Under the pieces are notes generated by a model. It saw only the letters and a list, made by a program, of their open reading frames with translations. It ran no database searches and was not told the origin of the DNA. From Rhizobium gallicum bv. gallicum R602sp (GTDB taxonomy: Bacteria > Pseudomonadota > Alphaproteobacteria > Rhizobiales > Rhizobiaceae), in assembly GCF_000816845.1 (NCBI RefSeq), contig NZ_CP006877.1:377501-441500 (forward strand): DNA of 64,000 bases, written 5' to 3'. Of this stretch, positions 46,504-55,704 are shown in pieces. Numbering within the stretch: the first letter of the stretch is position 1; each line of letters starts with the position of its first letter. A program made the translations under genes and the position numbers.

Positions 46504-47316
46504 GTGAAATTATTCTCGCTTTCAACCATGTTCGGCCGGGCCGGGCCGCAATCTGCCGCGGACTCTGCCGCCGGCGGAGACAAAAGCCGTTACCACGGCA
46601 CGCTGATTGCACGCGGCCTGACGAAGACCTATAGCACGCGGCGTGTCGTCAATGGCGTTTCGCTGGTTGTCAGGCGCGGCGAAGCTGTCGGCCTTCTGGG
46701 TCCAAACGGTGCCGGCAAGACGACCTGTTTTTACATGATCACCGGCCTCGTGCCGGTGGACGAAGGCACAATCGAGATCGACGGCAACGACGTAACGACG
46801 ATGCCGATGTATCGCCGGTCGCGCCTCGGCGTCGGATACCTGCCGCAAGAGGCCTCGATCTTCCGCGGCCTGACGGTCGAAGAGAATATCCGCGCCGTGC
46901 TCGAAGTGCACGAGAAGGACAAGACCGAGCGGGAAAAGAAGCTCGATGAGCTTCTGGAGGAATTCCATATCTCCAAGCTGCGAAAATCGGCGGCGGTCGC
47001 ATTGTCGGGCGGTGAGCGCCGGCGTCTGGAAATCGCTCGCGCGCTCGCAACCGATCCGACCTTCATGCTGCTTGACGAGCCATTTGCGGGCGTCGATCCG
47101 ATTTCGGTCGCTGACATCCAGAACCTCGTCCACCATCTGACTGCGCGCGGCATCGGCGTTTTGATCACCGATCACAATGTGCGCGAGACGCTCGGCCTCA
47201 TCGATCGGGCCTATATCATCCATGCCGGCGAAGTGCTGACGCATGGGCGCGCGAACGACATCGTCAACAATCCGGAAGTGCGACGGCTCTATCTTGGCGA
47301 TAAATTCAGCCTTTGA
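46504..47316 (+). CDS. lptB: LPS export ABC transporter ATPase LptB
   Basis: The cytoplasmic ATPase that powers LPS extraction by LptFG. The 270-residue protein has Walker A GPNGAGKTTCFYM, the signature LSGGERRRLEIARA, and Walker B FMLLDEPFAGVDP. The start is a GTG at 46504 with a 35-residue N-terminal tail; an ATG at 46528 is possible. It precedes rpoN by 156 bp, the classical alphaproteobacterial lptB-rpoN linkage. Confidence 0.95.
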   Translation: MKLFSLSTMFGRAGPQSAADSAAGGDKSRYHGTLIARGLTKTYSTRRVVNGVSLVVRRGEAVGLLGPNGAGKTTCFYMITGLVPVDEGTIEIDGNDVTTMPMYRRSRLGVGYLPQEASIFRGLTVEENIRAVLEVHEKDKTEREKKLDELLEEFHISKLRKSAAVALSGGERRRLEIARALATDPTFMLLDEPFAGVDPISVADIQNLVHHLTARGIGVLITDHNVRETLGLIDRAYIIHAGEVLTHGRANDIVNNPEVRRLYLGDKFSL

Positions 47317-47472
47317 TAGGATCGAAGGCGACGGAAATTCACCTTCCTGTCATACTTGCGCTTGACCAAATAGAATAAAAAAGCAATTTTTGGGCCAAGT
47401 TGGATTTCCGCGGCCCGAACTCTGCTCGATCGCGGTTTCCCGGAGGAATTGAACGGGAGTTTCGCGTCCGCT

Positions 47473-49008
47473 ATGGCCCTGTCTGCCAATCTTTTCCTGC
47501 GACAGAACCAGTCCCTGGTGATGACGCCGCAACTGATGCAATCCATCCAGTTGCTGCAGATGACGCATTTCGAGCTTGTCCAGTTTATTGCGCAGGAAGT
47601 CGAGAAGAACCCATTGCTCGAATTTCCGTCAGATGACGCGGAAACGGGCAGTGATAACGATGCACAGGATGAGCCGTACGGGCGTCAGGCCGACGAGGAT
47701 GACCGCACCGAGGCGCTTTCCGGGGACTGCTATGACAACGGCAATGACGGCAGCGCCAGCCGGCTGAGCGAAGAGCTGGACGTCAATTATGCAAATGTCT
47801 TCCAGGATGACGGGGTCCCGCCACGGGCCGATGCGCCGGAGCTGATCAGCCAGTGGAAGTCGATGCCGGGGGGCGGCGACGGAGAGAATTACGATCTCGA
47901 TGATTTTGTTGCAGGCCAGGTCTCGCTCAGGGATCACCTTGCGCAGCAGATTCCATTCATCCTGCCGGATGCGGGAGACCGGCTGATCGCGCAGCAGTTG
48001 ATCGACCAGCTCGACGAGGCGGGTTACCTGCAGAGCGACCCTGCCGACATCGGCGAAAGACTAGGTAGCGATCCTGCGGCCGCGGAACGTGTTCTTGGCG
48101 AATTGCAGACCCTTGATCCGCCTGGGGTTTTTGCTCGCAGCCTGGCCGAATGCCTGTCGATCCAGCTGAAGCAGAAAGACCGCTTCGATCCCGCCATGCA
48201 GGCCCTCGTTTCCAACCTCGAATTGCTGGCACGGCGCGACTTCGCGACGCTCAAGCGGCTTTGCGGCGTGGACGAGGAAGACCTGCTTGATATGCTCGCA
48301 GAGATTCGCCAGCTGAACCCGAAACCCGGCAGCTGCTTTGAAACCAGCGTTTGCGAAGCGATCATGCCGGATGTCGTCGTACGTTCGTCACCAGATGGGA
48401 GCTGGCTGGTGGAGTTGAACCCTGATACGCTCCCGCGCGTGCTCGTCAATCAGTCCTATTTCGCCCATGTTACAAAGAACGGCGGCGACTACACGTTCCT
48501 GTCTGAATGCCTTCAGAGCGCCAACTGGCTCACCCGCAGCCTCGATCAGCGTGCGAAGACGATCATGAAGGTCGCAAGCGAGATTGTCCGCCAGCAGGAT
48601 GCCTTCCTGATGCATGGCGTCGATCACCTGCGCCCGCTGAATCTGAAGACGGTTGCCGATGCCATCAAGATGCACGAGTCGACCGTCAGCCGCGTCACCT
48701 CAAACAAGTACATTCTGACCCCACGCGGCCTTTTTGAACTCAAATATTTCTTCACGGTGTCGATCAGCGCGGTGGAGGGCGGCGATAGTCATTCGGCTGA
48801 GGCCGTTCGCCACAGGATACGCTCCCTGATCATGCAGGAAAGTACGGATGCGGTCCTCTCCGACGATGATATTGTCGACATGCTGAAGAAGGATGGCATT
48901 GATCTGGCTCGCCGTACGGTCGCAAAATACCGCGAGGCGATGAATATCGCGTCCTCCGTCCAGCGGCGGCGCGAGAAGCGGGCATTGGCGAAGGTTGCGG
49001 GCTTTTGA
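47473..49008 (+). CDS. rpoN: RNA polymerase sigma-54 factor
   Basis: Directs transcription from -24/-12 promoters with enhancer-binding activators (nitrogen assimilation, fixation, C4-dicarboxylate uptake). The 511-residue protein has the Gln/Leu-rich activator-interacting region (about 1-50, QSLVMTPQLMQSIQLLQM), an acidic linker (about 50-130), a core-binding domain, and the C-terminal RpoN box ARRTVAKYRE. The ATG at 47473 is used; a TTG at 47449 is too close to the GGAGGA. Some rhizobia have a second rpoN on a plasmid; this is the chromosomal type by context. Confidence 0.96.
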   Translation: MALSANLFLRQNQSLVMTPQLMQSIQLLQMTHFELVQFIAQEVEKNPLLEFPSDDAETGSDNDAQDEPYGRQADEDDRTEALSGDCYDNGNDGSASRLSEELDVNYANVFQDDGVPPRADAPELISQWKSMPGGGDGENYDLDDFVAGQVSLRDHLAQQIPFILPDAGDRLIAQQLIDQLDEAGYLQSDPADIGERLGSDPAAAERVLGELQTLDPPGVFARSLAECLSIQLKQKDRFDPAMQALVSNLELLARRDFATLKRLCGVDEEDLLDMLAEIRQLNPKPGSCFETSVCEAIMPDVVVRSSPDGSWLVELNPDTLPRVLVNQSYFAHVTKNGGDYTFLSECLQSANWLTRSLDQRAKTIMKVASEIVRQQDAFLMHGVDHLRPLNLKTVADAIKMHESTVSRVTSNKYILTPRGLFELKYFFTVSISAVEGGDSHSAEAVRHRIRSLIMQESTDAVLSDDDIVDMLKKDGIDLARRTVAKYREAMNIASSVQRRREKRALAKVAGF

Positions 49009-49065
49009 CAGTCGAGCTAAATCAACCCTTGCCTGCATATCCTAATCAGCGCGGCGGCACACCCG

Positions 49066-49094
49066 TTGACATTTCGGCAGTCTGCCGCTAGAAG
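49066..49094 (+). promoter_or_regulatory. Near-consensus housekeeping promoter upstream of hpf
   Basis: TTGACA (49066-49071), a perfect -35, and TAGAAG (49089-49094) are separated by exactly 17 bp. A GC-rich discriminator CCCGCCGC follows, as in stringently controlled promoters. Initiation near 49100 gives hpf-ptsN a leader of about 160 nt. The rest of the 49009-49263 gap shows no gene. No -24/-12 sigma-54 element was found. Confidence 0.62.
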
Positions 49095-49263
49095 CCCGCC
49101 GCAACTGGCGCTGCAAACAGCGTTTGGACTTATCCCCATCATCCTCAGGGCGATTGAAGCACACGACTTAAGCCGATATTGCTTGAGTTTGCGTGAAGTG
49201 CTTGGATGAGGTCTGGCCTTGGCGTAAACTGGTACCGCAAACCACTATAAGAAGGGAAACTCC

Positions 49264-49836
49264 ATGAGTGTGCGTGTATCCGGTAAACATATGGAAATTG
49301 GGGACTCGTTCCGTCAAAGGATCGAGGACCAAATGGACATGGCCATCACGAAATACTTCGACGGGGGATATTCCGGTCAGGTGATTGTGGAGAAATCGAG
49401 TTCGCGGTTCTCTGCGGATTGCAAGCTCCATCTTGATAGCGGGGTGGTGCTGCATGCGGCAGGTGAAGCGATGGACCCGCAGCTTGCATTCGATGCCGCT
49501 TCGGAGCGCATCGAAAAGCGTCTCCGCCGCTACAAGCGCAAGCTCAAAGATCATCATGCCGGAAACCATCTGAATGGTACGGAAGTCGCCTATACGGTCA
49601 TGGACGCTGTCCCGGATCATGAAGACGAGGTCCCCGACGATTTCGCACCGGTAATTGTTGCCGAGAGCACGAAGCAGTTGAAGACCATGTCCGTTGCGAC
49701 CGCCGTCATGGCGCTCGATATGACGGATGAGCCACTGCTTTTGTTCCGCAGTCCGGGCACGGAAAATTTGAACATCGTTTACCGCAGGCATGACGGTAAT
49801 ATTGGCTGGATCGACGCCGCCAATATCAAGAGCTGA
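49264..49836 (+). CDS. hpf: Ribosome hibernation-promoting factor (long form)
   Basis: Binds stationary-phase ribosomes and promotes 100S dimers. The 190-residue protein has the N-terminal HPF/RaiA domain (about 1-100, beginning MSVRVSGKHMEIGDSF) and the C-terminal dimerisation domain of the long form (about 130-188, KQLKTMSVATAVMALDMT then NIVYRRHDGNIGWIDA). The start has AAGGGAAA upstream. It lies between rpoN and ptsN, the standard order. Confidence 0.95.
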   Translation: MSVRVSGKHMEIGDSFRQRIEDQMDMAITKYFDGGYSGQVIVEKSSSRFSADCKLHLDSGVVLHAAGEAMDPQLAFDAASERIEKRLRRYKRKLKDHHAGNHLNGTEVAYTVMDAVPDHEDEVPDDFAPVIVAESTKQLKTMSVATAVMALDMTDEPLLLFRSPGTENLNIVYRRHDGNIGWIDAANIKS

Positions 49837-49906
49837 CATCCGGGCGATGAGCGGTAGCCACGCCGCTCTCCCAATCATCCGGTTTCGGCGACAGAAGGAA
49901 AAAGAA

Positions 49907-50371
49907 ATGGCATTGGCAGATCTGCTGCACCAAGATGCGATCATTCCCGCCCTAAAGGTAAATTCGAAGAAACAGTTGCTTCAGGAATTGGCGGCAAAGG
50001 CCTCCAAGATCACCGGCCTTTCCGAGCGGGAAATTTTCGACGTCGTTCTGCAGCGCGAGCGTCTCGGCTCGACGGGCGTCGGCAATGGCATCGCCATTCC
50101 GCACGGCAAGCTCGCAAGCGTCCGCTCGATTGTCGGCGTCTTCGCACGGCTGGAAAGTCCGGTCGATTTCGAAGCGCTGGACGACCAGCCGGTCGACCTG
50201 GTGTTTCTGCTTCTCGCCCCGGAAGGGGCGGGTGCCGACCATCTTAAGGCGTTGTCGCGCATTGCCCGCGTGCTTCGCGATCACGATCTCGTCGCGAAGC
50301 TGCGTGCCACAGATTCCGCATCGGCGATCTACGCTTTCCTCAATGAAGAGCAAGCATCGAACGCTGCCTGA
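49907..50371 (+). CDS. ptsN: PTS IIA-like nitrogen-regulatory protein PtsN (EIIA-Ntr)
   Basis: The terminal phosphoacceptor of the nitrogen phosphotransferase system, regulating potassium transport and C/N balance. The 154-residue protein has the active-site His in GNGIAIPHGKL and the EIIA-type ALDDQPVDLVFLLLAPEGAG. The ATG at 49907 has AGAAGGAAA upstream; earlier in-frame starts overlap hpf. It ends with a strong terminator. Confidence 0.95.
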   Translation: MALADLLHQDAIIPALKVNSKKQLLQELAAKASKITGLSEREIFDVVLQRERLGSTGVGNGIAIPHGKLASVRSIVGVFARLESPVDFEALDDQPVDLVFLLLAPEGAGADHLKALSRIARVLRDHDLVAKLRATDSASAIYAFLNEEQASNAA

Positions 50372-50391
50372 GCCGCAGACGATCATCTAAA

Positions 50392-50430
50392 ATGAAAAGA
50401 GGCGCCCGGTTGTCGGACGCCTCTTTTCAT
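50392..50430 (+). terminator. Strong hairpin terminator after ptsN
   Basis: ATGAAAAGAGGCG (50392-50404) pairs perfectly over 13 bp with CGCCTCTTTTCAT (50418-50430), with a 13-nt loop. The T-run lies in the right arm. It ends the rpoN-hpf-ptsN region and faces rbsK from the other side. Confidence 0.85.
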
Positions 50431-50506
50431 GTGTGAAGACTTGTGCCTCAAAACTCTTCCCAGTTGTCCTGAACAACGGCGGCCGAACCGTGCGACTGTT
50501 GTGAGG

Positions 50507-51406
50507 CTATATCTTGTTTGCGACTTCGGCGGACAAGGGAATGGATGGCTGTGCTCCGGCCTTGAGGCAGGCAAGCGAGCCGGCGACGGCGGCCCGGCGG
50601 AGCGAAGCCTCGAAATCGAAGCCTTCATCGAGGCTTGCGGCAAAGTAGCCGCAGAATGTATCGCCCGCCCCGACGGTATCCACCGGCTCGATCTTCAGTC
50701 CTTTCGCTCGTGTAACGACGCCATCCCGGATTGCGATCACGCCGTCGGCGCCGAGCGTCACGATCAAGGTCTGCCCAGTCTCTCCGTGCAGGCGCCTCAA
50801 CGCCGTTTCGCGATCGGCCGGGTTCATGTTGTCCTGGCCAGCAAGGCGCTCGAACTCCGTCTCGTTGGCGATGACGATATCGGCGAGACGTCCAAGCCGC
50901 GGGGCGTCGGCAATGAGCGGGGCGAGGTTGAGGACGGTCGTGACGCCCTTGACCTTGGCTGCGGCCAGCGCACGCTCGACTGCCGGTGCAGGCACCTCGA
51001 ACTGCAGCATCAGGGTATCGCCCTTGCTCATGGCGCCGATCGCCGCATCGGCATCCTCGGCCGCGATGGTCCCGTTTGCGCCCGGCACGACGGCGATCAT
51101 GTTCTCGCCGTCTCCACCAACAAGGATCAGCGCCGTACCGGTGGGGCCATCAACACGCTTGACGCCTGCAAGGTTGATGCCCGCCTGATCGAGAAGCGCC
51201 AGCGCCGGTGCAGCGAATTCATCCTTGCCGACTGCGCCCACCATATGGACCACGCAGCCGGCGCGTCGCGCGGCTAATGCCTGGTTGGCTCCCTTGCCGC
51301 CCGCCGCCGTGGCAAAGCCGTTTCCGGCCACCGTTTCGCCGGGCTTTGGCAGGCGATCGGTCGTGGCGATGAGGTCCATGTTGATGGAGCCGAAAACTGT
51401 GATCAT
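50507..51406 (-). CDS. rbsK: Ribokinase (PfkB family)
   Basis: Phosphorylates D-ribose to ribose-5-phosphate. The 299-residue protein has the N-terminal FGSINMDLIATTDRLPKPGE, GGKGANQALAARRAG and the C-terminal ATP/anion-hole motif DTVGAGDTFCGYFA (catalytic Asp). The ATG at 51406 is chosen over a longer frame to 51460 that overlaps rmuC. No ribose transporter is adjacent; it may salvage ribose from nucleoside breakdown, e.g. by the nucleoside hydrolase at 9.5 kb. Confidence 0.92.
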   Translation of the reverse strand: MITVFGSINMDLIATTDRLPKPGETVAGNGFATAAGGKGANQALAARRAGCVVHMVGAVGKDEFAAPALALLDQAGINLAGVKRVDGPTGTALILVGGDGENMIAVVPGANGTIAAEDADAAIGAMSKGDTLMLQFEVPAPAVERALAAAKVKGVTTVLNLAPLIADAPRLGRLADIVIANETEFERLAGQDNMNPADRETALRRLHGETGQTLIVTLGADGVIAIRDGVVTRAKGLKIEPVDTVGAGDTFCGYFAASLDEGFDFEASLRRAAVAGSLACLKAGAQPSIPLSAEVANKI

Positions 51407-51456
51407 AAAGGGTGTCCTGTCATGCTTCTCATGGCGACGGACACTGCCCGATGGGT

Positions 51457-52680
51457 TCACTCTTCGTCAACCACCCTGAGTTTGAGAAGGCCGGTGCGGC
51501 TTTCGACCGACTTCGCCGGAGGTCCGCTTTCACGTTCCTCCTTGAGCGCCTCTGCGCCCTCGAATTCCAGCGCTTCGATTTTTGCGCCGCGTTTGGAGAG
51601 TTTGTCAGTGGACGTGATGATCTGATCAACATCCCGCTGTGCCTGGGAAAAATGCGTCTGGAGTTTGCGCACGCGTTCATCGAGCCGCCCGAGATCATCC
51701 ATCAGGATCGCGACCTCGCCCTGGATGACGTGCGCCTGCGCCTGCATGCGCTGATCCTTCAATACGGCCTGGATGACCTGGATCGACAGCATCAGCAGCG
51801 AAGGCGAAACAATGACGATGCGGGAACGATGCGCTTTCTGGACGACCGGCTCGAAATTCTCATGAATTTCAGCGAAGATCGATTCCGAAGGAACGAAGAG
51901 AAAAGCCGTATCCTGCGTCTCACCCTGGATAAGATACTTCTCCGATATATCGCGGACATGGATTTCCATATCGCGGCGGAATTGCTGCGAGGCAAGCTTG
52001 GTTGCGTCCTGCGTGCCCGCGTCGCGAATGGCATTCCAGGCTTCGAGAGGAAACTTGGCATCGATGACGAGCGGCGGTGCACCGTTCGGCATGCGCACGG
52101 TGCAGTCCGGCCGCGATCCGTTTGAAAGCGTTTGCTGGAAAGCATAGGTGCCCATCGGCAGACCGTCGGCGACGATGGTCTCCATACGCGACTGGCCGAA
52201 GGCGCCGCGCGTTTGCTTGTTGGAGAGGATAGCCTGAAGCCCGACGACATCCTTCGCCAGCGTCTGGATATTGTTTTGAGCGACATCGATGACAGCGAGC
52301 CGCTCCTGCAGGCGCTGAAGGTTCTCATGCGTCGATTTCGTCTGTTCGCTGATCGTCGTGCTGACACGCTGCGACATTCCGTCGAGGCGCTGACCGATTG
52401 CCTGGTTGAGTTCGGCCTGACGCGTCCCGAAGACCTCAGCCATGGTCGAAATGCGTCCCTGCATCTCGGCCTGAATCTTCAGGAGCTCGGCCATGCGGGC
52501 ATCGGCTTGCGCGGCCCGGATCGCTGCCTCCTCATCCTGTTCGCGCCGCAGGTTGCTGTTCCTGACCAGTAGGAACATGAGCACCACGACAACAAGAGCG
52601 ACAGCGCCACCGGCAAGCGCGAGGATGGTCGGGCTGAGCCCGGCGATCGAAATTGTCAGCGATTCGGTAACATTGTTCAT
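51457..52680 (-). CDS. rmuC: DNA recombination protein RmuC
   Basis: A 407-residue protein limiting inverted-repeat recombination. It has an N-terminal transmembrane helix (about 14-40), a coiled-coil (about 40-150) and the RmuC nuclease-like domain (about 170-370) with the family patterns PLVIDAKFPLEAW and FLFVPSESIFAEI. It is followed by rbsK, and its start is 207 bp from the globin pseudogene. Confidence 0.92.
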   Translation of the reverse strand: MNNVTESLTISIAGLSPTILALAGGAVALVVVVLMFLLVRNSNLRREQDEEAAIRAAQADARMAELLKIQAEMQGRISTMAEVFGTRQAELNQAIGQRLDGMSQRVSTTISEQTKSTHENLQRLQERLAVIDVAQNNIQTLAKDVVGLQAILSNKQTRGAFGQSRMETIVADGLPMGTYAFQQTLSNGSRPDCTVRMPNGAPPLVIDAKFPLEAWNAIRDAGTQDATKLASQQFRRDMEIHVRDISEKYLIQGETQDTAFLFVPSESIFAEIHENFEPVVQKAHRSRIVIVSPSLLMLSIQVIQAVLKDQRMQAQAHVIQGEVAILMDDLGRLDERVRKLQTHFSQAQRDVDQIITSTDKLSKRGAKIEALEFEGAEALKEERESGPPAKSVESRTGLLKLRVVDEE

Positions 52681-52887
52681 TCGCGCACAATAACAAACCC
52701 GCCGGCGATGGCTAGATCAAAACGTGAACAGATCCACAGCGCGATTTCGTGGGCAAAGTGCTAAGGCACTGCGGCACGAAGCTCCTGAAGATCGCCGTCC
52801 GATCTTAACGAATAGTCAACTATATTTTCGAATTGTCGTTTCTGAGAAGACTTCTATCGCACCATGCGCCAGGACAGAAATCAGAGT

Positions 52888-53434
52888 ATGACCGCTCAGC
52901 AATTCGAAAACGCACTCAAGCAGCGCCTTGATTTCATCGGACTCGACAGCGAGGGGAGAAAGACGATACGCGAACTGCGTCCGGTCATCGGCGAACTGAT
53001 CGGCGGCGCGCTGGACAAGTTTTATGGCAAGATCGCCAGGACGCCCGCAGTGGCCGGCTCCTTTTCCGACAAGACGCGTGTCGGCCACGCCAAGAAACGC
53101 CAGGAGGGTCACTGGGCGAACCTTGCCTGCGGCAATTTCGACGAGAGCTTCGTGAACGGCGTCACCGCCGTCGGCAGGGCGCATGCCCGCACTGGCCTTG
53201 AACCGCGCTGGTATCGGCGGTTATGCGATCGTCATGGCAGAACTTGTCAAAGGCGTCATGGAAAAGCAGTGGCCGTCACGGTTCGGCCATCAAAACGGCA
53301 AGGCGCTTGCCGAGAAGCTCGCCTCGGTCATCAAGGCCCCTATGCTCGACATGGTCTATTCAATTTCTGTCTATCTCGATGCCGCAAATTCGGCAGGGCT
53401 GCGCAAAAAAGCACTTTCCGGAGTTTCAGGATAA
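52888..53434 (+). pseudogene. Frameshifted and truncated globin-coupled sensor (protoglobin domain)
   Basis: The first frame encodes the N-terminal globin of a globin-coupled sensor (FENALKQRLDFIGLDSEG..., HWANLACGNFDESF, then AHARTGLEPRWY with the likely proximal His). After Trp-Tyr the frame changes: IGGYAIVMAELVKGVMEKQW reads on in the +1 frame and stops at 53434 after YLDAANSAGL. The break at 53209-53216 (TGGTATCGGC) is explained by loss of two bases from TGGTATATCGGC. The usual C-terminal methyl-accepting signalling domain is absent, so the gene is decayed. def follows. Confidence 0.8.
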
Positions 53435-53469
53435 TTCCCTAGCTGGAAAAGATAGGTTATGGGATCGCG

Positions 53470-53988
53470 ATGACCATCAAGCCACTTATCATTCTTCCAG
53501 ACCCCGTCCTCCGCCAGGTTTCCAAACCGATCGAGCGGGTCGATGCCGATCTCAAGCGTCTTGCCGACGATATGCTGGAAACGATGTATGACGCACCGGG
53601 CATTGGCCTGGCGGCAATCCAGGTCGGCGTGCCGCGCCGGATACTGGTGATCGACGTTTCGCGGGAGGGCGAGGAAAAGCAGCCGCAGGTCTTTATCAAT
53701 CCGAAGATCGTCAAATCTTCCGACGAGCGATCGGTCTACGAAGAGGGCTGCCTTTCCATTCCGGACTATTATGCCGAGGTCGAGCGTCCGGCGACCGTCA
53801 GCGTCGAATATCTCGACCGTGACGGCAAGGAGCACACCGTTGAGGCCGACGGCCTCCTCGCCACTTGCCTTCAGCACGAGATCGACCATCTGAACGGCGT
53901 ACTCTTCATCGATTATATATCGCGGCTGAAGCGGGAAATGGTGATCAAGAAGTTCACGAAGGCGGCGAAGTCGGCGAAGGCGCTCTGA
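53470..53988 (+). CDS. def: Peptide deformylase
   Basis: Removes the formyl group from nascent proteins. The 172-residue metallo-enzyme has the three family motifs [17 protein letters not shown] and the zinc-binding QHEIDHLNG. The ATG at 53470 is accepted. In most Alphaproteobacteria def is followed directly by fmt; here a FitAB-type toxin-antitoxin module (about 0.75 kb) intervenes. Confidence 0.96.
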   Translation: MTIKPLIILPDPVLRQVSKPIERVDADLKRLADDMLETMYDAPGIGLAAIQVGVPRRILVIDVSREGEEKQPQVFINPKIVKSSDERSVYEEGCLSIPDYYAEVERPATVSVEYLDRDGKEHTVEADGLLATCLQHEIDHLNGVLFIDYISRLKREMVIKKFTKAAKSAKAL

Positions 53989-54049
53989 GTTGCGTTGAAC
54001 TATGGACGCAGCGCGCCTGATATCGCTGATTTCGTAAGGGAGGTGCCGT

Positions 54050-54337
54050 ATGGGCGGTCTTCTGATCCGGGATATTTCCGATGCGAAACGGAACATCGCC
54101 GTGCGTGCCGAGCGAAGGGGTGGCAGCCTTTCCGACGAAGCCAGGCGCCTTGTGCAAAAAGGCATGATCGCCGAAGGATCTGTTGCAAATGATGACGATC
54201 TAACGGCATGGGACAGTCTGCGTTCGATCCTCGGGCCGGACAACGACGACGAGGCCGAGGTGTTCGCGAAAATCATGGAAGAGATTGAAGCGGACCGAAA
54301 GCGCAATTTCGGCCGACCAATCGAGGACTTCGAGTGA
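54050..54337 (+). CDS. FitA-type ribbon-helix-helix antitoxin
   Basis: A 95-residue antitoxin. The N-terminal LLIRDISDAKRNIAVRAERR and SLSDEARRLVQ fit FitA-like RHH proteins (about 4-40). The C-terminal acidic tail would wrap the toxin. It has a GGGAGG 7 nt upstream, and its stop overlaps the toxin start (GTGA), the usual operon form. It appears intact although the toxin is broken, so it may act as an orphan repressor. Confidence 0.85.
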   Translation: MGGLLIRDISDAKRNIAVRAERRGGSLSDEARRLVQKGMIAEGSVANDDDLTAWDSLRSILGPDNDDEAEVFAKIMEEIEADRKRNFGRPIEDFE

Positions 54338-54745
54338 TCGTCCTTGATGCAAATATCATTTCGGAGGTAGCAAAGCCTGCTCCAAGCGAGCGCGTCAAAG
54401 CATGGATGACAAGGCAGCTAAAATCTGACCTTTATCCCTGCGAAGTTGTAACGACAGAGCAGTACCCTGCCAAGCGTTTCTGGCTCCGAACGAAATCAAA
54501 GCGTTACATCGACAAATTCGCCAGGTGTTTGTCGCTTACCGAGCAATGTACTCGCCCTTGATCACCATACCGCGATTGCAACGGGCGTCTATGGGCAAAG
54601 CGTGAGAGCATGGGGCGACCGATCGATCCAGGACGCTATGATCGCCGCCACCTGCCTGGGTTTCGGCGCGACGCTGGCGACACGCGACATAAAAGATTTC
54701 GAAGGGCTTGATCTCAAGCTCGTAAACCCGTTTGAAGACGGCTGA
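54334..54745 (+). pseudogene. Degenerate PIN-domain toxin (FitB/VapC-like)
   Basis: The start frame encodes a PIN N-terminus with catalytic Asp: VLDANIISEVAKPAP. It then reads ERFWLRTKSK-like sequence (here PAKRFWLRTKSKRYID) and stops at 54561. The remainder, VLALDHHTAIATGVYGQ followed by DRSIQDAMIAATCLGFGATL and [20 protein letters not shown], is in another frame and ends at 54745. At least two frame changes (near 54519 and 54548) separate the parts, so no full-length toxin can be made without recoding. The acidic active-site residues are still recognisable. Confidence 0.78.
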
Positions 54746-54768
54746 TTAAAAAAACCAGGCGAGAGAAA

Positions 54769-55704
54769 ATGTCGTTTCGCATCATTTTCATGGGAACGCC
54801 GGAGTTCTCGGTTCCGACCCTGCGCACGCTGGTGGATGCGGGGCATCAGATTGTTGCGGTCTATACGCAGCCGCCGCGGCCGGGCGGACGGCGCGGTCTC
54901 GACCTGCAGAAGTCGCCGGTGCATCAGGCCGCCGAACTGCTCGGCCTGCCCGTCTTCACGCCGGTCAATTTCAAGGAGCCGGAAGAACGGGAGCGCTTCC
55001 GGGCGCTCAACGCGGATGTGGCGGTTGTCGTTGCCTATGGACTGCTGCTGCCGGAGGCGATTTTGAACGGAACGCGCAACGGCTGCTACAATGGCCATGC
55101 CTCGCTGCTGCCGCGCTGGCGCGGCGCAGCACCCATCCAAAGAGCGATCATGGCAGGCGACAAAAAGTCCGGCATGATGGTGATGAAGATGGACAAGGGG
55201 CTGGATACCGGTCCCGTCGCGTTGACCCGCGAGGTCGAGATCGGCCCGAACATGACGGCCGGCGAGTTGCACGACAAACTGATGCATGTCGGCGCCAAGG
55301 CGATCGGCGAAGCGATGGTAAAGCTCGAAATGGGTGACCTGCCGCTGACGCCGCAGCCGCAACAGGGCGTCCTTTATGCCGCAAAGATCGACAAGAGCGA
55401 GACGCGGATCGATTTCGGCAAGGATGCAAGGGACGTTCACAATCATATCCGCGGACTTTCGCCGTTTCCGGGCGCTTGGGTCGAAGTCGAGATTGGCCGC
55501 AAGCCGGAGCGGGTAAAGGTGCTGGGTTCGGAGCTTGCGGACGGGCACGGTCCGGCCGGCGAAGTGCTGAGCGATGAGCTGGTTATCGCCTGCGCATCCG
55601 GAGCGGTTCGGCTGACCAGATTGCAGAAGGCCGGCGGCAAGCCGCTTGCGGCGGCGGACTTCCTGCGCGGCACGCCGCTTGCGCACGGCACGAGACTCGC
55701 CTGA
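54769..55704 (+). CDS. fmt: Methionyl-tRNA formyltransferase
   Basis: Formylates initiator Met-tRNA. The 311-residue protein has the N-terminal [15 protein letters not shown], the catalytic block [20 protein letters not shown] and a C-terminal OB-fold domain (about 210-305). It functions with def just upstream, which removes the same formyl group. Its stop overlaps the truA start (TGATG). Confidence 0.97.
   Translation: MSFRIIFMGTPEFSVPTLRTLVDAGHQIVAVYTQPPRPGGRRGLDLQKSPVHQAAELLGLPVFTPVNFKEPEERERFRALNADVAVVVAYGLLLPEAILNGTRNGCYNGHASLLPRWRGAAPIQRAIMAGDKKSGMMVMKMDKGLDTGPVALTREVEIGPNMTAGELHDKLMHVGAKAIGEAMVKLEMGDLPLTPQPQQGVLYAAKIDKSETRIDFGKDARDVHNHIRGLSPFPGAWVEVEIGRKPERVKVLGSELADGHGPAGEVLSDELVIACASGAVRLTRLQKAGGKPLAAADFLRGTPLAHGTRLA

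Noticed and set aside
49009..49263. Sigma-54 promoter before hpf
   Set aside because: GG and GC dinucleotides with the required 10-bp spacing in a TGGCAC-N5-TTGC context were not found; TGGCGTAAACTGG and TGGCGCTGC stretches fail the spacing.
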